In this document: positions 12,405 through 24,573 of the stretch, piece by piece
How the letters are laid out: each line of letters opens with the position of its first letter
Numbering within the stretch: the first letter of the stretch is position 1
Origin: Isoetes taiwanensis
Taxonomy: Eukaryota; Streptophyta; Lycopodiopsida; Isoetales; Isoetaceae
Reading direction: 5' to 3'
Assembly: GCA_021234155.1 (NCBI GenBank)
Contig: JAJEKV010000031.1
Location: 9,744,838 to 9,808,837 of the forward strand
DNA: 64,000 bases
Program-made: the position numbers and the translations under genes
Notes under the pieces: model-generated
Told to the model about the DNA's origin: nothing
Databases searched by the model: none
The model's input: the letters and a program-made list of their open reading frames with translations, nothing else

Positions 12405-14548
12405 AAAGCTCATAGGGGGTGCCAATCCTTGAGAAATTTCCCCAGACCAATTCCGATCTCTGTTTCTGTTCTGGCGCAGGTGGGCGCTTCTTATTCTAAT
12501 CAGGACCTAGACTTCTGGGTTTGCATGCAGGTGGAGCAGGGGATTGGTTCCGGCAGGGTAGAGCAGGGGATGCCAGCAGGGCCTGCTGTTCAGAGGGCGA
12601 ACGCAAAATAACTATGGTTTAAGCCCATACCTTCGGTCCATATTGTGGCAGGGGTGTTTTTGTCTGCACCATGGGTTTGAAAGTGACCTTAGAAAGTGGC
12701 AAAGAATTTTCCTGCCAAAAAGATGTTAGCCATTGATTTAGTATGATGCTCTGGATATGCTGGAGATCAATGGTTCATATTCAATCTTAAAAACAAATCC
12801 CATAAACCCTTATAGGTCATATATATTTATTTACAATAATATCATTTGAAAAAATATATTTATTTTTTCTTCATTGATAAAGAAAAGAAAGAAAAAGAAG
12901 AATTCATTGATTCTATGAAATCAAATTGGAAATATATCTTGCAATATTGGCCTCAGTTATTGGCCTCAGTTGGTCTTGGTTATCTTGCAATATTGGCCTC
13001 AGTTATCCGATTAGATATAGTTTTATTATGCTTTTGGAATAGAATTGAATTAAATAATATGATAACAAAAGGTATCGAGGTCATGAAAGTGTGAAAACAA
13101 TGCAGAGTGTGAGCTTTATAGAGCATTATTTTAAAAGATATACCAAGACAACTTAAATTCACATGAATAGTGTAAGAAAAGGGCATGACGATTTACGAAA
13201 TATGAATGAATTGAAGGGAAATTTGGTATAAACAAATCTAATGAGGAAAAAAATATAGCAGAGCATATGTTGGTGACAATGAGGTGAGTTAAATGTTCAA
13301 AATAAATGAAAGCACAAGGATTTGAACCTATGCGTGTAACTATCAAGCCTAATATGCGGCCATTAGGTTGCCACATTTCATAATGATTTTGAAGTTAAAG
13401 TATAATAATACAATGTTCAATATGTTCGATAGTTGCCTAGAAACCATATATTCTAAGTGTTCATTTGTTGTAAACTGGCCACTCGATAGAAGGCGCTCCA
13501 GTGATTTGTAAGGTATACATCTTTGCCAAAATGCAGGCAAAAAGGCCTATTCATGAAGAACTCAAAATAGGGTTATGAGGACGGATTAAAAAAGCTGGTT
13601 GGTTTTTATTAATAAAGCAATATCCTTAGCATTTTGTTAACAGAGCATTATCCTTAGCATTCGAAAGTTACAACTTCTTCCTTCTTCAATGAGGCAGAAA
13701 TTCTTTGCAACATATGCCTTCAATACCAATTTGTGGTCATTAGCAGCAAAAGCATATTGGACTTGGTGAGAAGGCGGACGCGAAGGTTGCCATTTAAAAA
13801 ACTCTCTTAAGAGGACAAAAAATTGCATTTTAGATCAACAGTCAGTATTTCATGGCCATTTCTCATGTGGAATCGAAAACCGTTATGGATTACAGTACAT
13901 ATAAATACATATAACTACTAGAGAGGATTTCCATCAAATGTTTGCAGGTTTCAAATTCACTTCCTCTGCTGCAGAGCTTCCGTTAAAGGAGTTTTAAGAA
14001 ATTCGTTACAAGGCCAGATTATAACCACAAGAAACTAGTAAAATTGAAAGGGAAAGCTAGGCAGAGACTTGGGAAATACTTTTATCAGACAAACTTACCA
14101 TCTCAATCTTGTAGATGCAACACCTTTTTCAATTTTTGGTGAGAGTAACCAGGATGAAAACGTGAACATTGACAGCTAGAGATATGGAGGCTAACAAAAG
14201 ACAGACGAGAGAGGTGGCAATACTTGGTTTGTTTTCTATCAAACTTAAAGGCAAAGGACAAGTTCATTCCTTCCCAAATATGACCCTATGGAATTGATAT
14301 TTGGTTAAGTTTAGTGGCTCAACCGCAAAAGACAGTATTTGCTAAATAAAACTATAGCTGGTTAGAGGAAGAAAATGGGAGCAATATGCCAGCATATGAA
14401 AGCTAGAGAATTTTCTTGCCAATACAAAAAACACACTGTAGAGGCTTCAACACGACACTCTTATTGTCATGGCCTAATTTTAGCCTTGAACGCTACTACG
14501 GTTAATACTACCAGAAAATTTCTGCCTGCAAAGAATTATAGATTGGAA
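12405..14548. other. Intergenic, no supported gene
   Basis: No recognisable coding frame. An ORF at 12,366-12,611 overlaps the right direct repeat and looks accidental. At 12,955-13,005 TTGGCCTCAGTTAT and TATCTTGCAATATTGGCCTC are each present twice, a small local duplication. The rest is AT-rich. Confidence 0.5.
13280..13376 (-). repeat. tRNA-like element on the minus strand (B box), SINE candidate
   Basis: On the minus strand GGTTCAAATCC (plus-strand GGATTTGAACC, 13,318-13,328) is a perfect polymerase III B box. About 40 bases upstream on that strand, CAACCTAATGGCCGCATATTAGG has A-box character, though imperfect. The order and spacing fit a tRNA-derived head. The tail is not clear. A chance match to the B box alone remains possible. 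Confidence 0.35.
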
Positions 14549-15223
14549 TACGGAAAATAGTAGGTGTTAAATATTCTTCATCTTAGACAAATAAAATGGA
14601 AAATAAAACACATCCAAAATAGGACCATCTGGACAACGCAGGTGTTTTCTCTCTTGATTTGAATAGTTCATAGCCAACTAAACTTAAGAATTACGACGCC
14701 TTAAAAATGGTGTAACTTGATGCCTTTAAAAGCTTGTAGAGGTATCTCTATAAGTGCATGAGGTGCTACTAATCTTGATGCCTTTTGCATGCCTCTGTTA
14801 ATCATGCTTAAACTCAAACATTGGGACCGTATAAAATAGCTATGAATCTCTTGGAAGACATGCATATGCAACATAAGTGCATGAGGTGCTACTAATACGG
14901 AAAATAGTAGGTGTTAAATATTCTTCATCTTAGACAAATAAAATGGAAAATAAAACACATCCAAAATAGGACCATCTGGACAACGCAGGTGTTTTCTCTC
15001 TTGATTTGAATAGTTCATAGCCAACTAAACTTAAGAATTACGACGCCTTAAAAATGGTGTAACTTGATGCCTTTAAAAGCTTGTAGAGGTATCTCTATAA
15101 GTGCATGAGGTGCTACTAATCTTGATGCCTTTTGCATGCCTCTGTTAATCATGCTTAAACTCAAACATTGGGACCGTATAAAATAGCTATGAATCTCTTG
15201 GAAGACATGCATATGCAACATAA
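14549..15223 (+). repeat. Tandem duplication, 347-bp unit, recent
   Basis: Position 14,551 onward repeats from 14,898 with a constant offset of 347, as far as 15,223. I found no difference between the copies over about 326 bases. The junction at about 14,874-14,897 carries a 24-base piece (ATAAGTGCATGAGGTGCTAC...) that also occurs inside each unit, near 14,749 and 15,097. The breakpoint therefore sits at an internal short repeat, as expected for template switching. It lies 0.55 kb upstream of the alpha-amylase start, so it could affect the promoter region. Confidence 0.9.
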
Positions 15224-15780
15224 TGGAGGAAGAACAATGGGATGGGAGAGGATAGTGGGGAAAGCCTTAAAAGAATAGCGAGATAGTGAGGAAAATTCGG
15301 CATTGCGGCTAGGGTAGGAAATGGACAAGGGGCCAAAAACATTGCTCTCTGACTATCCCGATGTGTAAAAGCCATGCCGGATTTGAAAAGAAAAGGGACT
15401 GGCAGAAAAAATTTATATTAAGAGCATCATAACACATAGTCTTATCATCATTATCTTATAGTCTTTCAAATCTTTTTATATACCACTACTGCCTAACAAA
15501 ACTTGTGTGCCTTTGTCAAGGTTGCTTTTGTAATTCAAAGTTTTTCAGTGTTTTCCTTATGCTGATTGTTGTTGTACAATGAATAGTTGAAGTACAATGT
15601 TTGATCACATGCACATGGTTAATGTAAGTATGTAGGATTAGTGCTATATTTTAATGCATTTCTTTCAGGAGACAAAATAGATAAACAAGTCCTTGCCACG
15701 CCAAAGGATGCACACAGGATATGTATTCAACTGAGAAGAGAAAACTTACCATTATATAACTGGCATGATCAAGATCAAAT
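15224..15780 (+). promoter_or_regulatory. Upstream region of the alpha-amylase gene
   Basis: This is the likely promoter and leader of the amylase gene. It is AT-rich with several TATA-like runs (for example TTTTTATATACC near 15,474). I cannot fix the transcription start. An in-frame TGA at 15,766 precedes the ATG at 15,781, which argues that the coding region does not simply extend further upstream without splicing. Confidence 0.35.
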
Positions 15781-18700
15781 ATGGTGACCACACTTCACAA
15801 TATTATCTTTTCCAGCGTAGGGGGTCTTGGTTTCACGATAACTCCATCCATCAACACCAAGACTTGTGCCACGTCGCATTGCAATTCCATCTATCCTGTA
15901 AAGAGGAAAAAGTTGCATATTCAAGCAAGAACAAGGAGACCTCGACGCCCCGAGGCTCCAGATCCTACAGACCATATTATATTTCAGGTAGGCATTGTCT
16001 AGTATATGCTTTGATAGTTTTCCTGCTATTCCCCTTCCCTTTAAAAATGTCCATGTGTGGCTACTTTCAACTAGTAATTTATCTAACCTTTTATAATCAC
16101 AATTCTTTAACAGGGGTTTAATTGGGACTCACAAGCACATTACCCATGGTATGAAGAACTAAAGCAAAAAGCCCCCGAAATTGGTGCTGCAGGATTTACC
16201 GATTGTTGGTTTCCCCCTCCTACGCAGTCTGTTGACAAGCATGGTAATTTTAGTCACGTTACCTATTTCAAACTATGAATATTTGCGAGGATGTTGCAAT
16301 TTAATTGAAGGATTAACTAAGATTATGCTGCAGGATACCTCCCATCTATGCTATACAATCTGGACAAGTCTAACTACGGGACTGCTGCACAACTGAAGGA
16401 ACTCATTGATGCAATGCATAAAAATGGCGTTTGCTGCCTGGCAGACATTGTGATCAATCATCGAAGTGGATTTCTGCAAGACAAAGGAGGGCATTGGAAT
16501 GTTTTCGAAGGAGGAACAACAGACAGAAGGCTTGATTGGGGTGCTTGGGCTATTGTAGACAATGACTGTTTTGATAGTGCTGGACAAGGAAAGCACGATA
16601 GCGGTGAAAGCTATGGTGCAGCACCAGATCTTGACCATTCCAGTAAACAAGTCCAGGATGAGCTTACTGATTGGATGAATTGGTTGAAAGCAGAAATTGG
16701 TTTTGATGGCTGGCGATTTGACTTTGTCAAAGGATATGCACCTCAATACACTAAACTGTGAGTGGGCCTTCTTACTGGATGCAACTCTTAAGCATTATAA
16801 CATGCCTTCTTAAAGTAAGAAGTCTGCATATGAAAGAAACACAATATCCAGTAAACACTTACGCTGATAGCAATGTACATAGAAAATGCATGATGACAGA
16901 TGAGTTTTTTTCTAAGTTGAAGCATTCAATATTTACGAATCCTCCACATAAATTCCAGTTTAATTCTATAGACAACGATTGATGACAATTGCACAAGATA
17001 GTGTTTGATAGTCAAACCCTCAGTACGCTGGGCTAACATCTCTTACTCTGATCTTTGGTTAAATTATTAGGTATTGTGAGAGAACACTTCCTACCTTTGC
17101 AATAGGTGAGTATTGGACGGTATGCAACTATGATTATGCTGGCCTATCATATGATCAAAGTAAGTAGTTGGAAAACCATTTATCTGCTTGGTGAAATTTT
17201 TACTTTAAAAGTTAAACTTCAAAATTGTGCAGATCAACATAGGCAAAAGCTATGTAATTGGATAGATGGCACTGATGGTTGGGCTTGTGCATTTGACTTC
17301 ACAACGAAGGGCGTTCTCCAAGAAGCACTCCGAAATAATGAATATTGGCGTCTTATTGATCCACAGGGAAATGCACCGGGTCTCATAGGTGACAACCATG
17401 GTACATATCTTGTTTCAAGTCTCAAGCTGACTCTGAAACTCATTTTGTGATTAGGTTGGTATCCATTGAAAGCAGTGACTTTTGTTGATAACCATGATAC
17501 TGGGTCATCACAACGGCATTGGATGTTCCCAGATGATAAAGTACTATTAGGATACGTCTATATTCTTACTCACCCTGGTATTCCATGTGTTGTAAGTACC
17601 ATTTTTAGCTCTTGTTTGCAAGGACCTTTAACTTATACAAAAGTGCATAGAGAATAGAGTTTCACATTGAATAACAGATAAGGAAGCATGCATGATTTAT
17701 TGCATATATGAGGAAATTTAGGAAGGGAAGCAGAAAATAATTTGCTAACTATAAGCTTCTGAATATGGTCATAGTATGCCTTTTTCATAGTCATTTTAGT
17801 TATCATTGCACATACGAAAGATGGTCAGTGTATAGAGCATTGGTAGAATTGCTCATATAGACCTTGGTGGTGGTGGTCACTTGGCATTGTGGAATCCCAA
17901 AATCATGGATTGACAAACAGGCTCATAATTAATCACACGTGACAATATTGACGATGCTGTTAACCGTGATTATAGGATTATTGTTTCATGAGCATTGACC
18001 CATCATATTTTGGATGGCATCACTCAGACTCGGTCCTAGGAATAATGAGTCATTGTGCATCAAGATAGGACGGACCTGTACATCATCCTTGATATTGAAC
18101 TTGATGTGTAATAGTTGCAGTGGTGATAGTTTTCTTACTCATATTTGTTGTCGCTATGCTTGATTTGGATGTCATTGTAATCTATATCATATAGATTCAT
18201 GGTTATGGTGGTCTTTTCCTATTTCATTTTTGTGAATATAAGCAGACAAATTCCTTTTTTTTTTTTCTTTTTTTTTTTGGGAGGCAAGCTAGGTTTTATA
18301 TTCATAGAAATAACTTACATCATCATCAAGTATACTTCAAGAGGCATACTAAAAAGTTTCATATCAGGTACACGTTCCTTATAATAAGCAGACAAATTCT
18401 ACCTACTGTATATGCCATTAATAATTTTCTTCTATTTTGCTAACCTAAACTAGCTTCTCTTATTTGATTTAGAGTGTTTGCATGTCAATTTCATTAGAGC
18501 AAGAGTTGGTTAATGATATTGGCTTCATGGTGTCAGTTACTCTTATTTGCGATGCAGTTTAGATAACAATATTCCTTGACAAACAGTGTTTTTTACACTT
18601 TGCAGTTTTATGATCACTATTTTTTCTGGGGAATCAAAGATCAAATAGACAAATTAATTTTGTTAAGAAGGCGCAATCAGATAAATGCTACTAGCAAGCT

Positions 18701-18989
18701 AAAAATCATTGCAGCATATCATGATATGTATGTCGCCACTGTGGATGATCGGCTCACCATAAAAATGGGTTCTAGGTATAATATAAATATTTGAACGGCT
18801 TCCTTTGGTTAATCTCTTTCTCATTTTGCTTTCGCTCTTCCATATTACAGGTTTGACATGGGCTTGTTTGTGCCAAACCCTTCGGCATGGAATATTGTTA
18901 TGATAGGACAAGATTTTGCTGTTTGGGAAAATGTATGCACCCTGCCACCAAAGAACACACCAACAGTGTTGGTTGAAGGAGCAAACTAA
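15781..18989 (+). CDS. AMY: Alpha-amylase (GH13), eight exons, 483 residues
   Basis: Endo-hydrolysis of alpha-1,4 glucans (starch). Exons: 15781-15987, 16114-16243, 16334-16757, 17071-17159, 17233-17388, 17455-17591, 18606-18775, 18851-18989. All introns are GT-AG, the frame holds throughout, and the stop is TAA. The GH13 signature regions are present in order: DIVINH (150-155), GWRFDF with nucleophile D242, IGEYW with acid/base E267, and FVDNHD with D350. The C-terminal part has the KMGSR-type stretch of plant amylases. The body (about 414 residues) resembles the plant AMY1/AMY2 type. Residues 1-69 before IIFQ-GFNW are rich in Ser, Thr and basic residues with few acidic ones, so they look like a plastid transit peptide and not a secretory signal; that is inference. 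The CBM45 modules of plastid AMY3 are absent. AATAAA lies 70 bases after the stop (19,060-19,065). Confidence 0.93.
18238..18399 (-). mobile_element. Retroposed 130-bp insert with 16-bp target-site duplication
   Basis: ATAAGCAGACAAATTC occurs at 18,238-18,253 and again at 18,384-18,399. Between the copies are 130 bases that start with a T-rich run of about 26 (one C inside), that is, a poly(A) tail on the minus strand. A long target-site duplication plus an A-tail is the hallmark of LINE-machinery retroposition, so this is a SINE or a 5'-truncated LINE inserted in reverse into intron 6 of the amylase gene. The roughly 100-base body has no tRNA boxes that I can see. The perfect duplication suggests a fairly young insertion. 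Confidence 0.85.
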
Positions 18990-21806
18990 GTCGTTTGCTG
19001 ATCTGGCGCATGCAATGTCTAGCTAATGTGCTTCTTCAATATATGGTTTGAGAAATTCAAATAAAAGGTGTTCTTATAGCAACCAAAACATTTTGTGTCT
19101 AATTTTATAGTTGTGATCTTATTTACTTAGAAATCAAATCTTACATGATAAAATCACTTATTCTTCTTCATTTTTGTGTATTATATTGAATAGTTTTGCT
19201 ATTTCTAGGCCGTCATTTCAAGACGTTTCAAGAATTACAAAAGCTTGGCTGATTTACCTTGCTTATAGGGAAAGAGTAGAGTACATACGAGGGACTCATC
19301 TTAAAAACTGCACAAGGTCAACCTAGATTTTTAAGAAAAGACCTCTTATGTCTATAACTTTTTGCAGTATATAGTAGTGGATATTATGGATACTCTAACA
19401 TAGTGGATATGGTAGCGTTTTCATTAACTTGCTTTATTGCAATAGTTGTTCGCACTCAATAATGCAATATGTAAAAAGAAAGAAAGAGCATTTTTGACAT
19501 CTACTGAACACATAACCAAGCAATGTTGTGAGAGATTTCGATGAAAGGGAGAGGTTTATGTAAAAAGAAAGAAAGGCATTTTAGTATAACAAAAACACAA
19601 CCAAACAATACTTGGTGAAAGAGATTTCAATAAAAGAGGTGTATGGGTAAAACTTTAGCCACAAGTAAAAGAGGGTATTGTTTTTGTATTTTGGTGATCA
19701 ATGTTCACCCACCAATGGAATTGAATTGATTCGATTGTTCACCGAGACCAAGAGATCTAATGGAGCGAGCTTAGAAAAGGTTTAATTTATAAACGATCTC
19801 ATAAGCTATTGTTTGCATCTTCCTCAAATGTTTTTATGTGTATACAACGTGCTAGGTAAGGGATGAAAATTGTTTTGAAAATCGTTTTGTGACAGGTTAA
19901 AATTAGCTACAAATACTTTCAATTTGGCCAAATTGCCCTTGATGTCTTTGGATATGGCAGACATATGAGACTTGAGAGATCTTGGTTGAGTTCGCTCATG
20001 GTTCTACAAAATGAAACCACTTGATTTACTCTATTAAAAAGAGGAAGCTTGAACCAAAATAAAATAAAATTGGTCCCTTCTTTCATTATTTTTCCCTGCC
20101 CCTGTTTTTCAAGTTAGAGAAGATTTTGGAGCGCCATGCAACCTATTATGCAGCACTGAGTGGTGCTACTCTCTGTTTCCTAATTCCTTCCAGGCAGCAA
20201 AAACGACCAGGACATCAAGGGCAGTAGCAAATCCGGCATCAAGACAGGGGCATGGCAGTAGCAAAGTCATATCACCTTGCAAATGCAACACGTGGGTTCT
20301 TGTTTTCATTTGCTTTAGATTGATTTTGGTTGTGGATTAGTAAATCCTTGTATAGCCTGATCCAAGTAAATATAGCCAAGGCCTCTTTGATTTGGTTTGT
20401 TTTCAGTTGGATTATTTAATGTTTAATTTTGGGTTACAGTATGCAAATTCTTGGGAGGTGGGCTGATAGAATACTCTTGATTCTACTATTAGATGTACCA
20501 TTTTGAGGCTTAGATGGGAGATCTATGGAGAGGGGCAGAGGAGCAGACGATTATGGAGATCGCTTTTTCAAGATTTCAAGCTCTAGCTATGGCACAAAGG
20601 AGAAAATAGATTCACATTCTTGGGTTACCGAGCTTGCACAGAACCCTAGCATTTTGGCCGGGGCTTTGGGGCCTTTTTGTTTATGGCTTTGTTCACGTGG
20701 CTACTATATGTCTTGGTTCGAGCCTTGAGAACTGTCAAAGGCAATACTCTCGTCTCTGGTGCAGACTGAAGGGTAAGGGTTTAGGTTTGGATTTGGGTTT
20801 GGGTTTGGGTCTAGGATCTTCTTGCTCAAGGTATGCTTCCTGCAAGTCAGCATTTATATAAATATGTTCCATGGACAAATCGTGTTAATTACTTCATTGC
20901 TCCTACAAGGAGTTTAGGCGAGATTTTTCCTTAGGTTCAAATCGTAGTTCAGACTTTAGGGATCAATAGAATTTTGAGAATTTGTGGCATATTAGTACAA
21001 TGCCAAAGGAATCAATGTTGTTACTTGTGTGCCTCTTATGAGTGACCTATTGTATATCAAGTTGGCAAGGCAGAGGAACAAATTGATCAATTAAGGTGGT
21101 TTTTTGGAAAGATGAGAAATTATTGAATAGCATAACGACCAACAGGTTTGTGGTTGGTTCTTGAGTAGGAACAGAAGAGTTATAAGGGCAACCCACAGTG
21201 CGTAAACACATCTTTTTGCTACTTATTTACAAATACTGGTTCTTGAAGATGTATTACACAGCATGACATGCTACTTTGCACAACCTATTTCGATATTGGC
21301 TTGTATGCCTTTGGTCCTAAGGTCCAAATCATCATGGCATTCTTATTTTGCCAAGTCCGTCATGGCTCCTAAGTCTCTACCCCTTTTTTCTTTTAAAGAG
21401 GTGTAAACAGAGCAACATCCCTGATCATCTATCATAATAAGTAGACAATAGTTCTAATCTAGTTAACCTATTCATACATAATACAAGGGTAATGTTTTTT
21501 TGTTACTCCCGCTTTAGGATTAATGTCAATGAGCATCTAACGCTAAAACAAAGGGGGAATTTGGCTTAATTTCACAGTTAAGCCAAGATCAACATGCTAT
21601 TTTATGATAACCTGATCCATGAGCTCCATCGCCACTCTGAGATCCTGACGTGCCGAAAACCCTACTAGGCAATGCCGCTGCAGTAGCATCTTAGTAGCAT
21701 CTTAGGTACGCAAGCCGTCTTGAGCTCTGAAGCCTCCTTCTCCCTGGCGCTACTCCAAACGGACTCCTGGAGCTCTTCCAACCCGCAAATGATGTTGAAC
21801 CTAAAA
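18990..21806. other. Intergenic, no supported gene
   Basis: The amylase 3' flank runs to about 19,100. GTAAAAAGAAAGAAAG recurs around 19,470 and 19,560 (GCATTTTTGACATC / GCATTTTAGTATAA follow), a small degenerate duplication. A T/G-rich stretch at 20,771-20,815 reads as degenerate telomere-like repeats (GGTTTAGGTTTGGATTTGGG). The ORFs at 20,525-20,861 overlap it and have no known domain. Confidence 0.5.
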
Positions 21807-21830
21807 GGTTTAGGGTTTAGGGTTTAGGGT
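21807..21830 (+). repeat. Short telomere-type repeat (TTTAGGG, about 3.4 units)
   Basis: Three complete TTTAGGG-phase repeats, the plant telomere motif, sit here, within about 200 bases of the left limit of the recognisable gypsy RNase H. Two readings are possible: an interstitial telomeric repeat captured at a break, or an ACCCTAAA box cluster in a minus-strand 5' leader or LTR, where such motifs are common. Three units are too few to decide. Confidence 0.7.
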
Positions 21831-21999
21831 CCCTCATTTTATAGCAATTGGGCTATTATGCGTGTCATGAATAATCAAACTCCTTACCCTTGATGACTTT
21901 TAAATGCATAGGTTGTCTTTGAAGTACAATAGGTTATCTTCCTTCTTATAATGTTCGAAGGTTTTCTTTTCCTTATCCGTTCTTGCATTTCTAGAACTG

Positions 22000-23880
22000 C
22001 TTGCCCACTTCTATAAAATCCATTTTGTGAAAGGATGCTGAAACAAGGTATCTGCAACCACATTGAGCTTTTCTAGTTTGTATGTTATCTCGAAATTGTA
22101 CTCTTCTAAGAATTCCATGCATCTATGCTACCTCACATTGAGGTGTGGCTGCATGAATATATACTAGAGGTTCTGATTGTCAGTGTCCAATAAGAACCTT
22201 CTTCTCAGCAAATAATGCCTCCATATTCTTAAAGCTCCCACTACTACTAGGAGCTCTTGATCATGTGTCAGATAGTGTGTTTCAATGTCATTCATCTTCT
22301 GGGAGTCGTAAGCGACTCCTCTTTCTTCTTGCATAAGAATTCCGTTGGTTACAATCTTTCTTGCCTCTGTCACCACCAATTTATCCTTAGGATTCTTTGA
22401 GCATATCGAAGTATTCTTGGTCCAAAGTTCCTTCCAATCTTTGACCTTATCGTTTTGGTGAGGTTCGCAAGCGGAGTAGCAACTTTCGCAAAGTCCTTCA
22501 CGAACTTTTTGTAGTAGCCAGCTAAACCAAGGAAGCTCCTCACATTATGGATGTTCTTCGAGATTGGCTATTCTACTACTGCTTGGCTCTTTCCCGATCA
22601 GTAGAAATTCCTTCCGATGAAATAATATGACCCAAGTATTGAACTTTATTTGTTGCAAAGTGACACTTGTAAAGTTTTACATAGAGTCGATGCCTCCTTA
22701 ACTTCTCGAGGACTCTTCCTAAGTTACTAACATGGCTCTCTAGTGTTTTACTATATACTATAATATCGTCAAAGAAAAAGATTATGAATTCATCTAAAAA
22801 CTTTCTAAAGACATTGCTGGCGCATTCGATAAGCCAAATGGCATTACATTGAATTGATAATGGCTATATTTTTTTCTAAAGGCCATCTTATGAACATCCT
22901 CCTTCTTCATTTTGATTCGATAATAACTCAATCGCAAGTCAATCTTGGAGAAGAACTTCTCTCCCTGGAGCTGATCCATGAGATCACCTGCTCTAGGCCA
23001 GGTACACCTATTCTTAATGGTGTATTCATTTAATTGACGATAGTCAATGCACATCCTTAAGCTTCCATCTTTCTTCTTAATGAATAGGATAGGCGCTCTA
23101 AAGGGAGCTATGTCATATGAACTCTAAGTCTAGGAGTTATTAAATTGGCTTCTTTAACTCTGCCAATTCAGGAATGTTCATCATGTATGGCGCCTTACTA
23201 ATGGGCTTAGTGTCTGTTGCAAGTGCAATATCACATTCTGCTCTCCTATACGGCAGAAGCTCTTTGGTTTCATCTGGAAATCAGCATGGAACTCTCTAAT
23301 TAGCCTTGCTACTTGCTTGAGAAGCTTGCTCAAAGTCTCCTCTTGGTGTTGCCTTTGTTATCAAGATCTATTGATGTCTACTTGAAGACATATGCCACTT
23401 CATCTCTCTTTATGCACTTAAGTAACTTTTCACTTGTCATGCATTGCATTATCAGGGTTAGCTTTTCACCTTTGATCTCCACTTTCTTTCCTTTGGGAGC
23501 AGTTGATATTGGCTTCCTCCTGCCACAATCAATCAATGCTCTAGCCGATATTAGGTATCTTATCCCAGCAATAAGGATATAATGCCTAATATTCAATCCT
23601 CACCACATAAATCCACTGAGATAACCGCCAATTCTATATTGAGGTTCAACCTCTTGCCGTCTGTGTGGCAAATTGCGCCACTTGCCATTATGACTGGTCT
23701 AGAAGTTAGATTTCAAAGTCTTTTTCTTAATCAACTCTATTAGCCTAGGAGAGGCAAAATTGTAAGTGCTCCCCATATAAATAAGGATGACAATAGGCTT
23801 GCTAGCTATTTTACCGACCATTGAGATTACGTCGTATTGACTCTCGGCGCTCTCAAATTCTATTGCAGCAAAGATGCGAC
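22000..23880 (-). mobile_element. Decayed Ty3/gypsy pol fragment (PR-RT-RNase H)
   Basis: Read on the minus strand, the order is: a protease remnant near 23,600-23,830 (ILIYMGSTYNF where a DTGS-type active site is expected, so the catalytic Asp-Thr is changed); reverse transcriptase at about 22,600-23,110 (PILFIKKKDGS, MCIDYRQLNE, VMPFGLSNAP, and FFDDIIVYSK for the catalytic box); the connection motif RSFLGLAGYYKKFVKDF near 22,500; and RNase H at 22,164-22,379 (THDQELLVVVGALRIWRHYL). Frameshifts and stops break it into at least three frames. Integrase, gag and LTRs are not visible on either side, so this is a truncated dead copy. It differs in wording from the 54-59-kb element. Confidence 0.88.
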
Positions 23881-24573
23881 ACTCACCTTCAAAGAAATAT
23901 TACGGTGAGTTGTTGTTCCTCTGTCAGATTTTCACATCCCGTTTCCATCATAGATGACCCCATAACAAATGCAAATTGGAAGCATATGAAGCCGAGCTTT
24001 TCCTTATGCATTCATCGTGCTTTTTCTTTGGGATTGATTCTAGAAATTGCCTCATGGTTTTTGAGTAGTTGGATTCTTAAATGGAAGCTATAAGTCTGCG
24101 CTTCTTCATGGGAAAATGGGTGTACAAGTACTGGTGTGGACTTCTCGTGAGCCTAGGATTGACTTGCTGCTGATAGTGTGCCAGCTAAACGTGCGTTAGA
24201 GCATCTGCATCCCAAAGCTTGCGAAGGAAAGTAGCATTTAGGTACAATTTAAGTGCCTTGTGATCTTTCTTTATCCTTACACGTACGCATCTGTTTGCTT
24301 GTACACCCCAGCGTGAGAACCACTGAGCTTGCTTGTCCTTCCAGCAGGCTTTGAGGCGTTGTCGCCATGGTCAAAGCAAAGTTGGGCAAACGTGTATCAC
24401 CCATAGTGACCACCTTCTGGAAGTAAATGATATGGCATTCCAATGCTGTCCGTTAAAGGGGTAGAAACCCTGTGTCTTGGAGTAGGAACTGGTATGGAAC
24501 TGTGGACTTTACCCCAAAGGCTCGTGTCAAGAATGCTTTACGCACAGCGAGGGTCATTCGGTGTTGAGGGATA

